NCBI GenBank assembly: GCA_965153355.1
Contig: OZ231126.1
Coordinates: forward strand, 98,704,001-98,768,000
From: Flaccisagitta enflata
Lineage: Eukaryota; Chaetognatha; Sagittoidea; Aphragmophora
Direction of reading: 5' to 3'
DNA length: 64,000 nt
This document shows positions 12,257-24,057 of this stretch, one piece after another. Position 1 is the stretch's first letter; every line of letters begins with the position of its first letter. The position numbers and the translations under genes were made by a program. The notes under the pieces were generated by a model. It was not told the origin of the DNA and searched no databases. It saw only the letters and a list, made by a program, of their open reading frames with translations.

Positions 12257-12507
12257 ATCAAAAGGTTTAGAGATGGGGATGGAAATCAAAGGGGAAAAAA
12301 GAGAAAAAAAGAAAATTTGGAGAAAATATTACTTTTGAAAGTACCGAATCATAAAAACTGGTTAATAAAACACAATTCAAAACTATTTTAATTTTAACTA
12401 CACTGTTTTAATGCTATGTGGGGAAAAATCATAGATTTCAAAACGCAACGCGACACATCGCAGGGAAGAAAATCAAAGACAGGGGGGGATCAATAGCGAC
12501 TCAATTA

Positions 12508-12898
12508 CAGTCGAATCCCACCTTAGTGGCACCTCTATTTAAGGGAAATCCGCATTTAAGAGACAAGTTTTTGAAAATATCCCTTATATCAAGGGAAATT
12601 TTAGGTTAATTTGATGGATTTAGGAAAAAAATTGTATTTTGAGATAATCTTTTAGAAAAAGATTTGTTGCAAAATAATTAAATACTTTCTCTACCATGAA
12701 TATCCTGTCATAAATGTAATTATTCATTGTTGATAAACATACTTAAAGCAAAAGGATGTGGTTACACTATAAATTAGGTAATCTTTAGTAACTAATATAA
12801 AAATCCTTGATAAAATGATGAATTCAATTTAAGGGATTTTGGATCTAAGAGACAAAAATAGTCAGTCCCTAGAAATCCCTTAAACCGAGGTCCCACTG
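12508..12898. mobile_element. MITE with TA target duplication (pogo/Tc1-like ends), copy 2
   Basis: It is flanked by TA at 12506-12507 and 12899-12900. The ends are CAGTCGAATCCCACCTTAG and, inverted, CAGTGGGACCTCGGTTTAAG. The interior matches copy 1 at 6108-6563 (TTTAAGAGACAA near both ends, AAAAATAGTCAGTCCCTAG near the right end). Non-coding. Confidence 0.85.
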
Positions 12899-13024
12899 TA
12901 TATAAACCCCCGGGAAAAACATTTCTGTATTACTAGCGTGGTAATCTGTTGAATAACCCCCGTGATATGGGATTGTTACGGTGGAACAAATTCAGTATGA
13001 AGATAGGGTATGACCCATATTTGG

Positions 13025-13219
13025 TTTTTAGTCGCGTGCACGCGACTCTACAACCCGCTTTGTCCGTCGGTCGGTTGGTCGGTTGGTTGGTCACACTTTA
13101 CTTTTTTTTATGATTTTATTACTTTGACCTCACGGCTCCTGCCCAAATGGTCTGGTGACCTCAAATATGGCCCCTGCCCACCCGCACGCGACTTCGGTAG
13201 CCGTGTATCCGGCCTTGTT
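13025..13219 (+). mobile_element. HINE/pearl-like element (Tcgcg-type), intact
   Basis: Terminal hairpin AGTCGCGTGCACGCGACT, then CTACAACCCGCTTTGTCC and the GTCG/GTTG core. The body has CACACTTTACTTT and CTCCTGCCCAAATGG. The distal subterminal repeat ACGCGACT is followed by TCGGTAGCCGTGTATCCGGC and CTTGTT. All parts are complete. Confidence 0.85.
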
Positions 13220-13710
13220 AATGACAGTTCTAATCCGTCGTTCTTTTGGCCCTTGTCATGTTCAATTTTTCACAGTTCATGACCGAATGTAGAACTCGCC
13301 GCAAATTTGCCGTTCTTAAATGTTTACCATGTTGATGTGTGTGAGCCAAATTTTTTTTATCTATGGTCTTTTTTTTAAAATTCTACATCCATTTTATTTC
13401 CAGTTATTAAAGAAGATATGTTAAATCCCGCTTTAACGGATTTCAAGGGACCTAAAACGTTGTTTTTTTGTTATAGGCGGAATTCTATTGTATTTATGAC
13501 GCACTGAAATTAAAGTAAGAGGAATTTACCCAGAGGACAGAGTTGCCATTTGCTTTAATATTTTTGCTTAGGTTGATGCTTGTTTTGTTTGTTTTTTTGT
13601 ACTTAAATGTGTAAACTTACATGAGGAAATCGATCTGTCACTGTCAAATGACAAAGATGCTATAAGATTGAAGGAAATTCGATTCTGATGAGACTAAAAA
13701 GGTAAAGAAA
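13220..13710. other. No gene recognised; MITE-end remnant
   Basis: AATCCCGCTTTAACGGATTT to TATAGGCGGAATTCTATTG (about 13424-13494) resembles one end of the TATAGGCGG-type MITE seen at 14223-14694. The remainder has no recognisable feature. Confidence 0.45.
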
Positions 13711-13714
13711 TAGC

Positions 13715-13895
13715 GACAATCTTTTCCGTAACTGCTCACTGAAAATTTTAAATTTGCATAAAAAATCCAAATATCATTAAAATAAGAACATAGCGCCCTC
13801 AGTTTATGTCTTAGGAATCGCGCTATGTTCTGGTTTTGTTGATATTTTGATTTTCTATGCAAATTTAAAATTTTCAATGAGCCATGGTACATTGA
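13715..13895. repeat. Palindromic MITE-like element
   Basis: The inverted arms share CACTGAAAATTTTAAATTTG / CAAATTTAAAATTTTCAATG and an inner GAACATAGCGCC / GCGCTATGTTC stem. Non-coding. Confidence 0.75.
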
Positions 13896-14175
13896 CAAAA
13901 TAAGTTATTTATTGTATTTCACATATTTTTTCAGCTGTAAAATAAAGGATTGGAATTTAAAACTGGCATATGCAAGTCAATTCATGCAAAATATGGCTGT
14001 TGACAGTTTGATTGAAAACATAAAAACAAAAATTGTCATTAAATTTCATTTTATAAATTTCATGACTTATCTATCTCGGGTAGCGAATTCTATGGTAATT
14101 TTCAGTGCGTCTTATGGCCAATATAGGAGATATCTCCAAAGAGTAACAAATGGAAGGGACTTTGAAAAATGCCGA
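13896..14175. other. No gene recognised
   Basis: AT-rich sequence with a short open frame and no recognisable domain. Confidence 0.35.
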
Positions 14176-14733
14176 AAAAGTGAAAGGGGACCAACTGACC
14201 AACGGACGGACAAAGCGGGGTACAGTTGAACCCCGCTCGAATATCAGGGGACCAATAATTTTCTTTTTTTATAGGCGGGCTTCTGTTTTTGCCAACAAAA
14301 AGAATAAAAGAAATCAACTAGAAAGGACCGTGAATTTGCATTTGTTATAGGCGGAACACCACGTAATCTGAGGTGAGATTAAAACCCGGAGTATACTCGG
14401 GTATTTGAGTATGCTCGGGTATTGCTCGGGTATTGCTTGGGTATTGCTCGGGTATTGCCGTATTAGGTACTTGCAGATCGCTTTGGGTATGCTCTGATAA
14501 CTGGCACATTTGGCATTGTTTGGATCACCCTTATCGCTTCGGATGCTGGGTATTCACGTGTGATTACCTTATTTATTTCGGCATGCCTGGGTATGCTCGG
14601 GTATTGCTCGGGTATTAATCTCACATTTTTCTATTAGAGATTACCAGGTGCGGAATTCCATTGGTGGCGGGTCCGTTTGAGTGAGGTTCAACTGTATATA
14701 GACTATATAGAGTCGCGTAGCACGCGACTAAAA
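14176..14733 (-). mobile_element. HINE-like element interrupted by a TA-flanked MITE
   Basis: The HINE core (GACCAACTGACCAACGGACG then CAAAGCGGGG) breaks at 14220. It resumes after the MITE as TAGAGTCGCGTAGCACGCGA. The uninterrupted junction GCGGGGTATAGAGTCGCG is present in the copy at 40375-40577, which gives the empty target site. The 5' part of this HINE is lost. Confidence 0.75.
14223..14694. mobile_element. MITE with pogo-like ends and TA duplication
   Basis: The left end CAGTTGAACCCCGCTCGAAT and the inverted right end CAGTTGAACCTCACTCAAAC are flanked by TA. The interior carries a small GTATTGCTCGGG minisatellite (about 14390-14470 and 14590-14620) and TATAGGCGG motifs. No transposase. 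Confidence 0.85.
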
Positions 14734-15080
14734 ATAATAAAAGATTTTGTTCCCCAAAATGACATCTTACCATCATTAACAAGGGCAAGTAGGCCAATAA
14801 GGAGCGACGTGTGGTACGACATGTGGATCGTCGAACGTGTGCATCACCCGACCAACCAACCAACCGACGGACAGAGCAAGTTATAGTGGTGCTTTGTAGC
14901 ACCTTAACATGACACAAAACTTATGCTTTTCGATACACTCAGATGACGCCACTGATCGACATGGAGAATTATCCGCATCGTTCTACGCATTAAATGAAAA
15001 AAAAATTTCGTGAAAAAAAAGAGCATCAAAGAAAGACGTATAAATTAAGTCGGGGTTATATCGCGGAGAATATTCTCCAC
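14734..15080. mobile_element. AGGTGC-type (F) hairpin element and short unique flank
   Basis: AGTAGGCCAATAAGGAGCGA at about 14790 is followed by GTGTGG...GTGGATCGTCGAACG, a CCAACCAACCAACCGACGG core, and the end hairpin TGGTGCTTTGTAGCACCTTA at about 14886-14905. The rest of this interval has no recognisable feature. Confidence 0.65.
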
Positions 15081-15083
15081 TTT

Positions 15084-15255
15084 TTAGTCGCGGACACCCG
15101 ACTCTACACCTTGCCGTGTCGGTCGGTATGTCGGTATGTCCGTCCGTCGGTATGTCCGTCCGTCCTTCCGTCACATTTTTGAATTCAGAGTGGTTTTCGC
15201 ATTACTGCTCCTGCCCAACCGTCCGCGACTGGATTGCCGTGTATCCGGCCTTGTT
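15084..15255 (+). mobile_element. HINE/pearl-like element, GTCGCGG stem variant
   Basis: First strand AGTCGCGG, loop, then degraded CCCGACT, CTACACCTTGCC and a GTCG/GTCC core. A distal CCGCGACT is followed by GGATTGCCGTGTATCCGGCC and TTG. The distal copy complements the first strand perfectly, although the proximal copy does not. Confidence 0.75.
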
Positions 15256-15960
15256 TTTCTCTCTCCACTTTTTCTTTTCTCTATCTTTTTCGTCTTTTAA
15301 GTGGCTCAATTACTTGGAAAGGTGAAGATGGAGAAATCCGGGTCTCGATAACGAGAGGGAAAAACTTTTTTCAGGGGTGTATATACTGTAAGTAATTGAC
15401 TGGCTTTTGAATTTTTTCCCCTCCACTAGCATTTTAATTTTTTACCTATTGCATCGTATTATCAACAATTTTCTACCTTAAAGAAATAGTATATATTGGG
15501 CCAAAATAGTATCAAATTGTGCATTACCAAAAATATTAATTATACTAAATCTTCTACTTTTTTTTCTTCCTAAAGCATTTTATACATTTTTTAAACCTTT
15601 GATTTTATTCTCCCCCCCCCTACCAGGGGGAGACTCAACAATATGCATCCCTGATTTTTTTTTTTTTTTTGAAAAATAGAGAAAAATTGAAACAGATGTT
15701 TGTGAGAGGACTTTCTTTGATTTTTCATCTTTTTCTGCTTAAAGGAGAAGAAAAAATTTCTCGTCCAGGAGCGGCAGGATTATAAGAGAAATAAAAGAAA
15801 CATTGACTCGATTTTTACCAAATTTTGAGGTGTGTTTAAACAAGACCCAATCTGCCATTGACGCGTCCGCCACCCGCAGAAAATTTTGTGATTAATAAGT
15901 ACAACTGAAGAATTGACACATTCTTCTAGAGATATAAGAATGCTTACAGTGATAGAGAAG
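15256..15960. other. No gene recognised; C/G-tract hairpin
   Basis: A C-tract with TACC and a GGGGG partner at about 15612-15632 is followed by CAATATGCATCCCTG, similar to the repeats at 20716 and 57056. Otherwise AT-rich, without coding signal. Confidence 0.4.
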
Positions 15961-15964
15961 GTCA

Positions 15965-16400
15965 CTGGGGTATTTGGGCAGGTATTTGCCCCTAAGCTGA
16001 CCTAAGCTGGGCTAGGATTTAAGCATGGAGGCTATGATTTTAGACCCTGCTTGCATCAGAGCTATGAGGTTAGGATTTTAGCCGTGATGCTGGGATTTGA
16101 GCCAAAAGGCTGGGATGAGTCATATGGTTGGGACTTGAGGCTGGGGTGGGAGCTTTGGAGATGGGGTGGGAGCTTTGGAGATGGGATGGGAGTCTTGAGG
16201 CTCGAAGTTGAGCTTAGAGGCTGGGATTGGTGCCTCAAGGCTGGGATTGGAGCCTAAAGGCTGAGCCTTGGGGCTAAAATTTGGGCTTTGATGCAGGGGG
16301 GGGGGGTGGAGTGGGAGGAGAAGGAGAAATTTCCTGTAATTGTGAAAGCAAAGGTCATTGGCCCCTTTGGAGCCGCTGCCCAAAAAGAAAACCAACTGAC
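15965..16400. mobile_element. A-prime-type repeat (GGCTGGGATTTGAG array with GCTGCCC end)
   Basis: Tandem GAGGCTGGGATT/GGAGCCTAAAGGCT-type units lead into a pyrimidine-poor tract. It then reads AAAGCAAAGGTCATTGGCCC and ends in GGAGCCGCTGCCC. The same end is seen at 44304-44460 and 49690-49772. Non-coding. The Pro-rich open frame on the minus strand is a by-product. Confidence 0.6.
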
Positions 16401-16775
16401 CAAGCGATCAACCAACTGACCAACCAACCAACGGACCAATCCACTATATGAGCTGAGCGACTCAAGGAATGCAAACGTCTTATGTTAGCAAAAAGCAAAT
16501 TGTATTTCTTTTAAGTGTTCATAGATGTCCCCGTGATTGTTTCTACAAGAACTTGCAATGATTTGAAAAAGAGCATCCAAAAATTAGCCCCCTCCTCATC
16601 TTCCTCACTCCGCCTTACAACTCTTCAGCTTCTCCTCTTCTCTAAATGACTGAGAACTAATTTCATTGTGAATCCCACTCTGCAATTCACTTTAACTTGC
16701 CTCATGAATTTTTTCTATTTTTAAAATTTTTTTGCATGCAAGATTTAGAATAATCGATAGACTTAAAATGAATAA
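16401..16775. other. No gene recognised
   Basis: It starts with a CCAACTGACC-type core at 16390-16440, then AT-rich sequence with no recognisable feature. Confidence 0.35.
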
Positions 16776-17582
16776 TATAAAATATCTTGAAATGACAAAA
16801 ATGACAAAATTGATTAAAATGACAAAAATAACTTAAAATGCCCTAAAATAACTTAGGACTTAAAATAACCTAGAATGATTTAGAATGACTTAAAACAGCA
16901 TAAATGATTAAAATGACAAAAACAACTGAAATAAAAAAAAATCAAAATGACTAAAACGGCAAAATTGACAAAATGACAAAAATGACGAATTTGATAAAAA
17001 TGACAAAAATAATAAAATGATAAAATGACAAGAATATTTGAAATTACTGAAATGACTAAAATGACTAAAATGACTAAAACAACAAAAACAACTAAAACAA
17101 CTAAAACAACAAAAATGACAAAAAAGACAAAAAAGACAAAAATGACAACAATAACAAAAATAACAAAAAATGACAAAAATGACAAAAAACAACAAAAAAG
17201 ACAAAAAAAAAACAAAAAAAAATAACAAAAATGATAAAAAAAAACTGAAATGACAAAAATGAGTAAAATAACTAAAATGACAAAAATGACAAAATAACAA
17301 AAACAACAAAAATGAAAAAATAACTGAAATAACTGAAATGGCTTAAATGACTTAAATGACTAAAATGGTTAGAATGACTAAAATGACTATAATGACAAAA
17401 ATGACTAAAATAACTAAAAGGACCGAAAATAACTAAAATGACTGAAATGATAGAAATGACAAAATGACCATAATGACAAAAATGACAAAAGTGATTAAAG
17501 TGAGTAAAGTGAGTAAAGTGACTAAAGTGACTAAAGTGACTTAAGTGACTAAAGTGACAAAAGTGATAAAAGTGACAACAAG
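16776..17582. repeat. ~800-bp array of AAAATGAC-type short units
   Basis: Units of 9-10 bp (AAAATGAC, AAAATGACT, AAAGTGACT) in a long degenerate array. Unit sequence drifts along the array, from ATGACAAAA to AAGTGACT. It resembles the AATGACTTAG units inside one HINE subfamily. Confidence 0.9.
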
Positions 17583-17732
17583 GCCGACTTTACATAACAT
17601 AAATAACAAAATTGACTTAGATGATAAATTTTTTCCAATATCCCTTAATTTAATAATATGACATACATTTATTTCCATCATCGTCATCATGAAGATATAT
17701 CCTTATCTATATTCTATTAAAAATCATAATTT
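17583..17732. other. Short unique spacer
   Basis: No recognisable feature. Confidence 0.3.
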
Positions 17733-17893
17733 TTAGTCGTGGACACGCGACTCTACACCTTGCCATGTCAGTCGGTAGGTTGGTGGGGTTAGTCCATCCC
17801 AGGTCTAAATTGATGTCCGTCATTTTTAATTCTGGTGTTTTCATTCTGCTCTCTTTAACCGTCCCTGCTGGATTGCCGTGTATCAGCTTTATT
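17733..17893 (+). mobile_element. HINE/pearl-like element, decayed
   Basis: AGTCGTGGACACGCGACTCT hairpin, CACCTTGCC and a GTCGGTAGG core. It ends at ATTGCCGTGTATCAGC. The distal subterminal repeat is lost in a small deletion. Confidence 0.65.
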
Positions 17894-18960
17894 ATTTATT
17901 ATGATCAAACTGAATAGCTTTAACATACAATGGCGAATGCCGCTGGTTTACACAAACCGGCGATGCTAGAATCGATGATGATCTGTTTTGACTCACTACG
18001 ATCGGCGCTCGCCATCAGCAGAAACGGATCGCTGAGTTGCAATGAGATTTCCATGTGGATTTACGCAAAGGCTAGCCAAAACTGGACCATGAGACTATAT
18101 ATCTGGGTTCCTTATTCAATTCTCCACACAGTGATGTAAAAATTTCCGTGGCAAAAGGCGGCAATGAAAATTTTTTTCTCTTCCATAGGAACGTATACAA
18201 TCTCTGCACATTGACACCATATTATCCATGCTAGATGTGCTCATAGCAAGTTGAAACTTGACGATGACATCGAGAACACTTGTATTGACATTGTTCAATG
18301 GTTGTATTCAATGAGAAAAATATTGCCTTTTTTTCGCTAAATAAAACCACTCCAAACAGTGTGCAATCGACTGACAGATAAATCAGGCATCAGGGCCGGG
18401 TAGAGTCGCGTAGCACGCGATTAAAAGTGAAACGGCGTTCTCATTGAAATGAAACAAAAATAACATCAAAATTCCGTAGAATTCAAATTACAAAATCAGC
18501 ATGCGACAGAAACCAAAACAAGTGACGCAGGGTCACAACGCTTCAATGCCAACCCCCCCTTTCAACACAGACACATTCACAAAAAGCTTTTAAAATGCTC
18601 GTTTTACCACTTTCCGTCTCGTGCCCACAGGCGGACAGACGGACAGACCTCTTATAGAGTTTCGTGTCTGCAACAAAAAACATCGGCATACGAGTGGTTG
18701 ATGCAAGGGATAGATTATCAGCAGTGTTTTCGAAAATGTTTCATTGTTCTGACTTCTGAGGAAGGAGAGATAGAATAGGACTTAGGGACGTGACAATTTA
18801 ACGCAAAGGAAATAACACCATGGACGGACAGATGGATGAATAGACGGAGAGACGGATGGACAGACGGACGGGCGGACGTGCAGACGGATGGATGGACAGA
18901 CAGATGGACAGATGGACGGACAAGTCTTTTAGAGATGCGTGGACGCATCTAGATAATCGG
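17894..18960. other. No gene; fragments of three hairpin-element subfamilies
   Basis: GTAGAGTCGCGTAGCACGCG at about 18401 is an isolated 3' end. About 18500-18665 is an E-type fragment (ACACAGACACATTCACAAAA, GGACAGACGGACAGACC, CTTATAGAG). About 18820-18950 is a D-type fragment ending in the hairpin AGATGCGTGGACGCATCT. The open frames near 17930-18300 have no recognisable domain. Confidence 0.5.
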
Positions 18961-19430
18961 GAAAAAAGTTGAAGCCAGTCTTCGACTTTTTGACATATTT
19001 GAGAGAAACAGGGTTTTCATTTTCTTATGGGAAAGTTGAGGGTCTCGACCGACCGAATGAGCTCTCCGATGAAATTGATAGGGTAAGTAAATTCAATAAT
19101 CCTTTTTCATTTGGCGCCAAGCAGAATGCTCTACAACAAATATTTTTTGCGCTACGATTTTTTAAAGATTTATTTACAAAAATTGCAAATTGAATTTTTT
19201 TCGATTTTTTATGATTTTAAGTTGGATCAATAAAGGAGTGTATTTATGTTTGTTTGAGCATGCAAATACAAGAAAACATACTTATGAGCATAGCTGCTCA
19301 TCTGTGAGGGTGTTTTGGAAGATTCTAGCTCATTTAGCTCAGTTTCTTTTTTTTATTTCAAATATGATAAATGAATAAATATTTTGATATATGTTTAAGA
19401 AAGCAGATACTAATAGCAGTCCAAAGGCAG
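18961..19430. other. No gene; first unit of a ~130-bp repeat
   Basis: ACAAGAAAACATACTTATGA and CTAGCTCATTTAGCTCAG (about 19255-19345) recur at 19990-20075 and 20115-20212. The foldback element at 19430-19990 separates the units. Confidence 0.5.
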
Positions 19431-19990
19431 TAAGTGGTCAGCGGTACCCGTGCTCTGCTTGAGTAGTGTCTGATTAAGTTGAGGGGGAGCAGGGCAGCGG
19501 CCCCGAAGGGGACGAGGTCCTGTAGAACACAGGGGGAATCTGTCCGTCCGTACGTCTCCCCCTGCCCCATCCTCAGGGCTTTGTCTCCTTTGGGGCCTAT
19601 TCTGACCCCAATTCTGCCAAATAGCCCAAATCCATGCAATATTGCCCAAATCTAAGCAAAATGACCCAAATCCAAGCAAAATGGCCCAAATATGGTCAGA
19701 ATCTAGGTACTGGAGGCCAAAATGATGGACCTCAGGCTAGAATTAGGGTTTTCTGGTAAGATTTGGGCCATTTTGCTTGGTTTTGGGCCAATATGCTTAG
19801 ATTTGGGTCATTTTGCTTAGATTTGGGCCATATTGCATGGATTTGGGCTATTTGGCAGAATTGGGGTCAGAATAGGCCCCAAAGGAGAAGAAGCCCTGAG
19901 GATGGGGCAGGGGGGGACGTACGGACTTACGGATGGACAGATTCCCCCTGTGTTCCACAGGACTTCGTCCCCTTTGGGGGCCACTGCCCA
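19431..19990. mobile_element. Foldback (A-type) element
   Basis: Left arm about 19494-19690 and right arm about 19763-19989 are reverse complements. The outer part has CAGCGGCCCCGAAGGGG / GTCCCCTTTGGGGGCC and CCTGTAGAACACAGGGGG / CCCCCTGTGTTCCACAGG. The inner part has CCCAAATCTAAGCAAAATG-type units and their complement. Non-coding; the W/F/G-rich open frames are by-products. Confidence 0.85.
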
Positions 19991-20212
19991 AAAAGCATAT
20001 CAGTGAGCATAACTGCTTATCTGTGACGGTGTTTTTAAGCATTTTAGCTCACTTAGCTCATTCAGCTCTTTTTTTTTTTCTGATTATTAATGGGATAAAT
20101 AAATGTTTTGATAGGAGCATGTAAATACAAGAAAGCATTTCAGTGAGCATAGATGGTTGTCTGGTTGAGTGATTTTGAGCATTTTAGCTCATCTAGCTCA
20201 TTTGGCTCAGTC
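19991..20212. repeat. Two further units of the ~130-bp GAGCAT/TTTAGCTCA repeat
   Basis: These are copies of the unit first seen at 19255-19345, each with AGTGAGCATA and GAGCATTTTAGCTCA. Confidence 0.7.
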
Positions 20213-21242
20213 CGAGAAATGTACGCAAAATTGTAAGCATTCTAGTACTCTTCCCGGTTGGCGAGGCAGTTATTGCGATGTTCCTTTCATGAAATACAGT
20301 TCAACCTCTCTATGGCGCACCAGGCATGATATAATGGTAACTTTTTACTATATGCATCATTCATGATTCATGATATTCTATCTTTGGGCTTCTTTCGTCA
20401 GTTTTCAAATAAACTTGATTTCATTTCTCCCTAAAAACTTTTTCAAAAGAAATTTCTGATTTTTCTATATCAAATCTCTCATAATCCAAGACCGACTGCA
20501 TTTCCAAGCCGAATATTACTACGTCCATGCACATGGCGTCCCATACATCTATGGGTAATGAAATAACCACGAAAACTTCAATGAAACTGGTTATAGTGTA
20601 CGTCCTAAGTATCACATGCTAGTACTGCCATAAGTGTAAAAGCTTCATTGATTACATTTTTTCATTTTTCCACCCTTTCATTTCCTTCCCCATTTCCAAA
20701 TCTTTGCTTTTATTCCCCCCCCCCTGCCGGGGGTAGGGGGGAATATGCAACTATATACAGGCCTGCCTTTTTTCATTCGAGTTCCATTGTTCTGTAGGAT
20801 CGTCGGTCAGTCGGTCTATCATTTGGTGCATGATAGATATATATTATTGAGCGTACACGATAACCAGTTTCGATTGAAGTTTTCGTGGTTATTTCATTAC
20901 CCATAGATGTATGGGACGCCATGTGCATGGACGTAGTAATATTCGGCTTGGAAATGCAGTCGGTCTTGGATTATGAGAGATTTGATATAGAAAAATCAGA
21001 AATTTCTTTTGAAAAAGTTTTTAGGGAGAAATGAAATCAAGTTTATTTGAAAACTGACGAAAGAAGCCCAAAGATAGAATATCATGAATCATGAATGATG
21101 CATATAGTAAAAAGTTACCATTATATCATGCCTGGTGCGCCATAGAGAGGTTGAACTGTATTTCATGAAAGGAACATCGCAATAACTGCCTCGCCAACCG
21201 GGAAGAGTACTAGAATGCTTACAATTTTGCGTACATTTCTCG
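20213..21242. mobile_element. 1.0-kb palindromic element with pogo-like motif
   Basis: Arms 20213-20603 and 20861-21242 are near-identical inverted copies. They begin CGAGAAATGTACGCAAAATT and contain TACAGTTCAACCTCTCTATG, whose CAGTTCAACC resembles pogo/Tigger-type ends. The central loop holds a C-tract/G-tract hairpin with AATATGCAACTATATACAGG. No transposase frame. Confidence 0.9.
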
Positions 21243-22394
21243 CCATTTGTTAACGAAATTGCCGGCTTTCTTCACTCCATTGAGCTTTCTCGATGGCTTC
21301 AAATTACATGATTAACATCATCGTTGTTATCATTTAGATCAAATTAAATGAGCGGCTAATTTCACATGAGCTCCTTTGAGCTTTCTTTATGGCTTTAAAT
21401 CATATCATTTTTACTTTAGTTCTCATTATTTCCATCGAATTGAATGACCAGCCTGGTTAGTGATCTACAATTTTTCGTTTACACAACAGTTTGTTCATTG
21501 CTACGAATCGTCATCGCAAGCACCGATAGTAAAACGATTAAAACAGTGTTTATTCGCATTATGGAGGTACAGTGCAGTACAGTGCAGTACAGTGATGATT
21601 CCCAAAGTGGATTTCGAAAATTAAGGCAAAAGTTGTTTTTTGCGTACTTGCACTGTACCTCCATAATGCGAATAAACACTATTTTAATAGTTTGTTCATT
21701 GACTGTACACTGACTGTCCACTGACTGTACAGTTTATGGATACAAAATTCCGCGCAATAACGTCATGGAAACGATATTGCATATTGGAATGACAACACAG
21801 CAGGTGTTTCTGTCAAGTATCTCATAACATGGTCCAACAGCGCCTTATATCAGTCAGGCTTTGTTTTTTGCCTTCACGGGAGTTGAGCCGATTGTGTTCG
21901 TTTTCTACACAGTGGCTGGAAACCCGGAACGCACAGAGAGATGATAATGTATTAGATCAATAAGATTTAGATTAATTTTTTTTTCTTTTTTGTGGTATTT
22001 TGACTTTTGAGTTTGGTCTATTCAGATTACAAGATAAAACAAGGCCGACTGCAAATTGGTTAATGGGGTGCGTCTAATCGTTGAGAAAATTACGAGCTGA
22101 ATGTGGGTAACGCTATGGATAGACATATAGGCAGAAAAACAGACAGGCGGAAAGACTGATCTTGATAAATACGAGAACACGTAGTGGCATGTCACAGCCA
22201 AAAAAAGTATATAAAAAAATGTTATGCATATGTATCAGTGGAAAAATTAACAACGGAGTCCGTTGAACGGACCGACAAATACTCATTCAGAGATGCGCAG
22301 GCACAACTAAGAACTACATTTGAAAACTTAGAAATAGGTGGTTGCCAACATTGTAATTTACCAACCCGTCTGAGGAATAAGGATTTCTAGCTCA
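21243..22394. other. No gene; short inverted-repeat element
   Basis: Inverted arms at about 21535-21578 and 21648-21690 share GTGTTTATTCGCATTATGGA and GGTACAGTGCA. The left side has three CAGTACAGTG units. The rest has no coding signal, apart from short frames without a domain. Confidence 0.5.
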
Positions 22395-23674
22395 AAGTTT
22401 AGAGGGGTCAAAAGGGCGAGTCCGGTGGCACCTATCAAGTTGGGTCTTAAAATGTGCGCATTACCTAGGGGAGCACTAATCCGGGCTTGGTTGACCCAAT
22501 TTCAGGTGCGTGTTCCAATGCCACCAAAAAAAACGCCCCAAACGGCCGAAAATGGCCTTTTTTGGCCATCTTTGGCCCTTAAACCTATCTTAAATTTGGT
22601 GGAGAGCTATGAAATTTTGCATGCACATGAAGTAGACCCTAATTAAGTTGTAGGCAAAAAATTTTGAAATTTTGAAAATTTTAAGGTACCTAAATTTGAA
22701 AAAAACAGGTTTTTTCCGAGTATAGGTCAAGAAAAATGATGTTGTTACCCCTCTTAAAGTTGACCGATTTGGACCAAATTTCTACTGGAGATACTTCACA
22801 TCATGGACTACCTCCATATAAAATTTCATCCAAATCGGAGCACTTTAAGTGCCCAAAATTCTGTTCAAAAATCAAAAATTGGAAAAAAATGACTCCAAAA
22901 ATTGTCTTTGAGCTGGTGGCATTGTCATATCAGGGCAGGGATGTATGAATCATGGGCCAAAGTTCCTTTAAGAGACTGTTGGTGATGCCCAAAAAAAATT
23001 TCATGACCCTGGGGACATTTTTTGGGTGTCAAATAACAGTTCTTTGAAGACCGTCAGACCAAAAATCGCAGAAATTGCCGATTTTAGGCCTTTTTTCAAT
23101 CTGTAACCTGAAGAAAAGTTGAAATATGGTCCTGCAATTTTGCATGCACATGTAATAGACCCTAATTATGTTTTATGGAAAAAACATGGAATGTCCAAAA
23201 AAATTTAAGGTACCTAAATTTCAAAAAAACAAGTTTTTTTCGAGTATAGTTGAGAAAAAATGATGTCATTACCCCCCTTAATGTTGACTGATTTGGACAA
23301 AATTTTCATTGGAGGTACTTCACATCATGGACTACCTCCATGTAAAATTTCGTCCAAATCGGAGCACTTTAAGTGCCCAAAATTCTGTTCAATAATCAAA
23401 AATTGGAAAAAAAAGACTCCGAAAATCGTCTTTGAGCTGGTGGCATTGTCATATTAGGGCAGGGATGTATGAACCATGGGCCAAAGTTCCTTTAAGAGAC
23501 TGTTGGTGATGCCCAAAAAAATTTCATGACCCTGGGAGCATTTTTTGGGTGTCAAAAAACAGTTCTTTGAAGACCGTCAGACCAAAAATCGCAGAAATTG
23601 CCGATTTTAGGCCTTTTTTCAATCTGTAACCTGAAGAAAAGTTGTGAACTCGGCAAATTTACGTAACTTTAAAA

Positions 23675-23851
23675 CAAGGCCGGATACATAGCTACTCTAG
23701 TGGGTGGGCAAGAGCAGTGCTGGAGAAAGTCACAAGGGCATCTGGGCAGGAGCTCAAAAAGCTCAAAAACGCCAAAAAAGTTAAGAAGGGGACAGACCAA
23801 CCAACCAACCGACATGGCGGGGTGTAGAGTCGCGCAGCACGCGAATAAAAA
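23675..23851 (-). mobile_element. HINE-like element in the foldback spacer
   Basis: AAAACAAGGCCGGATACATA is followed by GGGCAGGAGCTCAAAAAGCT, ACCAACCAACCAACCGAC and GGGGTGTAGAGTCGCGCAGC. The 5' subterminal repeat has been deleted. Confidence 0.75.
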
Positions 23852-23935
23852 GCGACAAATTTGTAAGTGAAGACTTATGATGAAATTGGAGAAGGAACAA
23901 AAAGCGGCATCGACCTAAAAATGACCAACCAAGGC

Positions 23936-24057
<122 letters not shown>

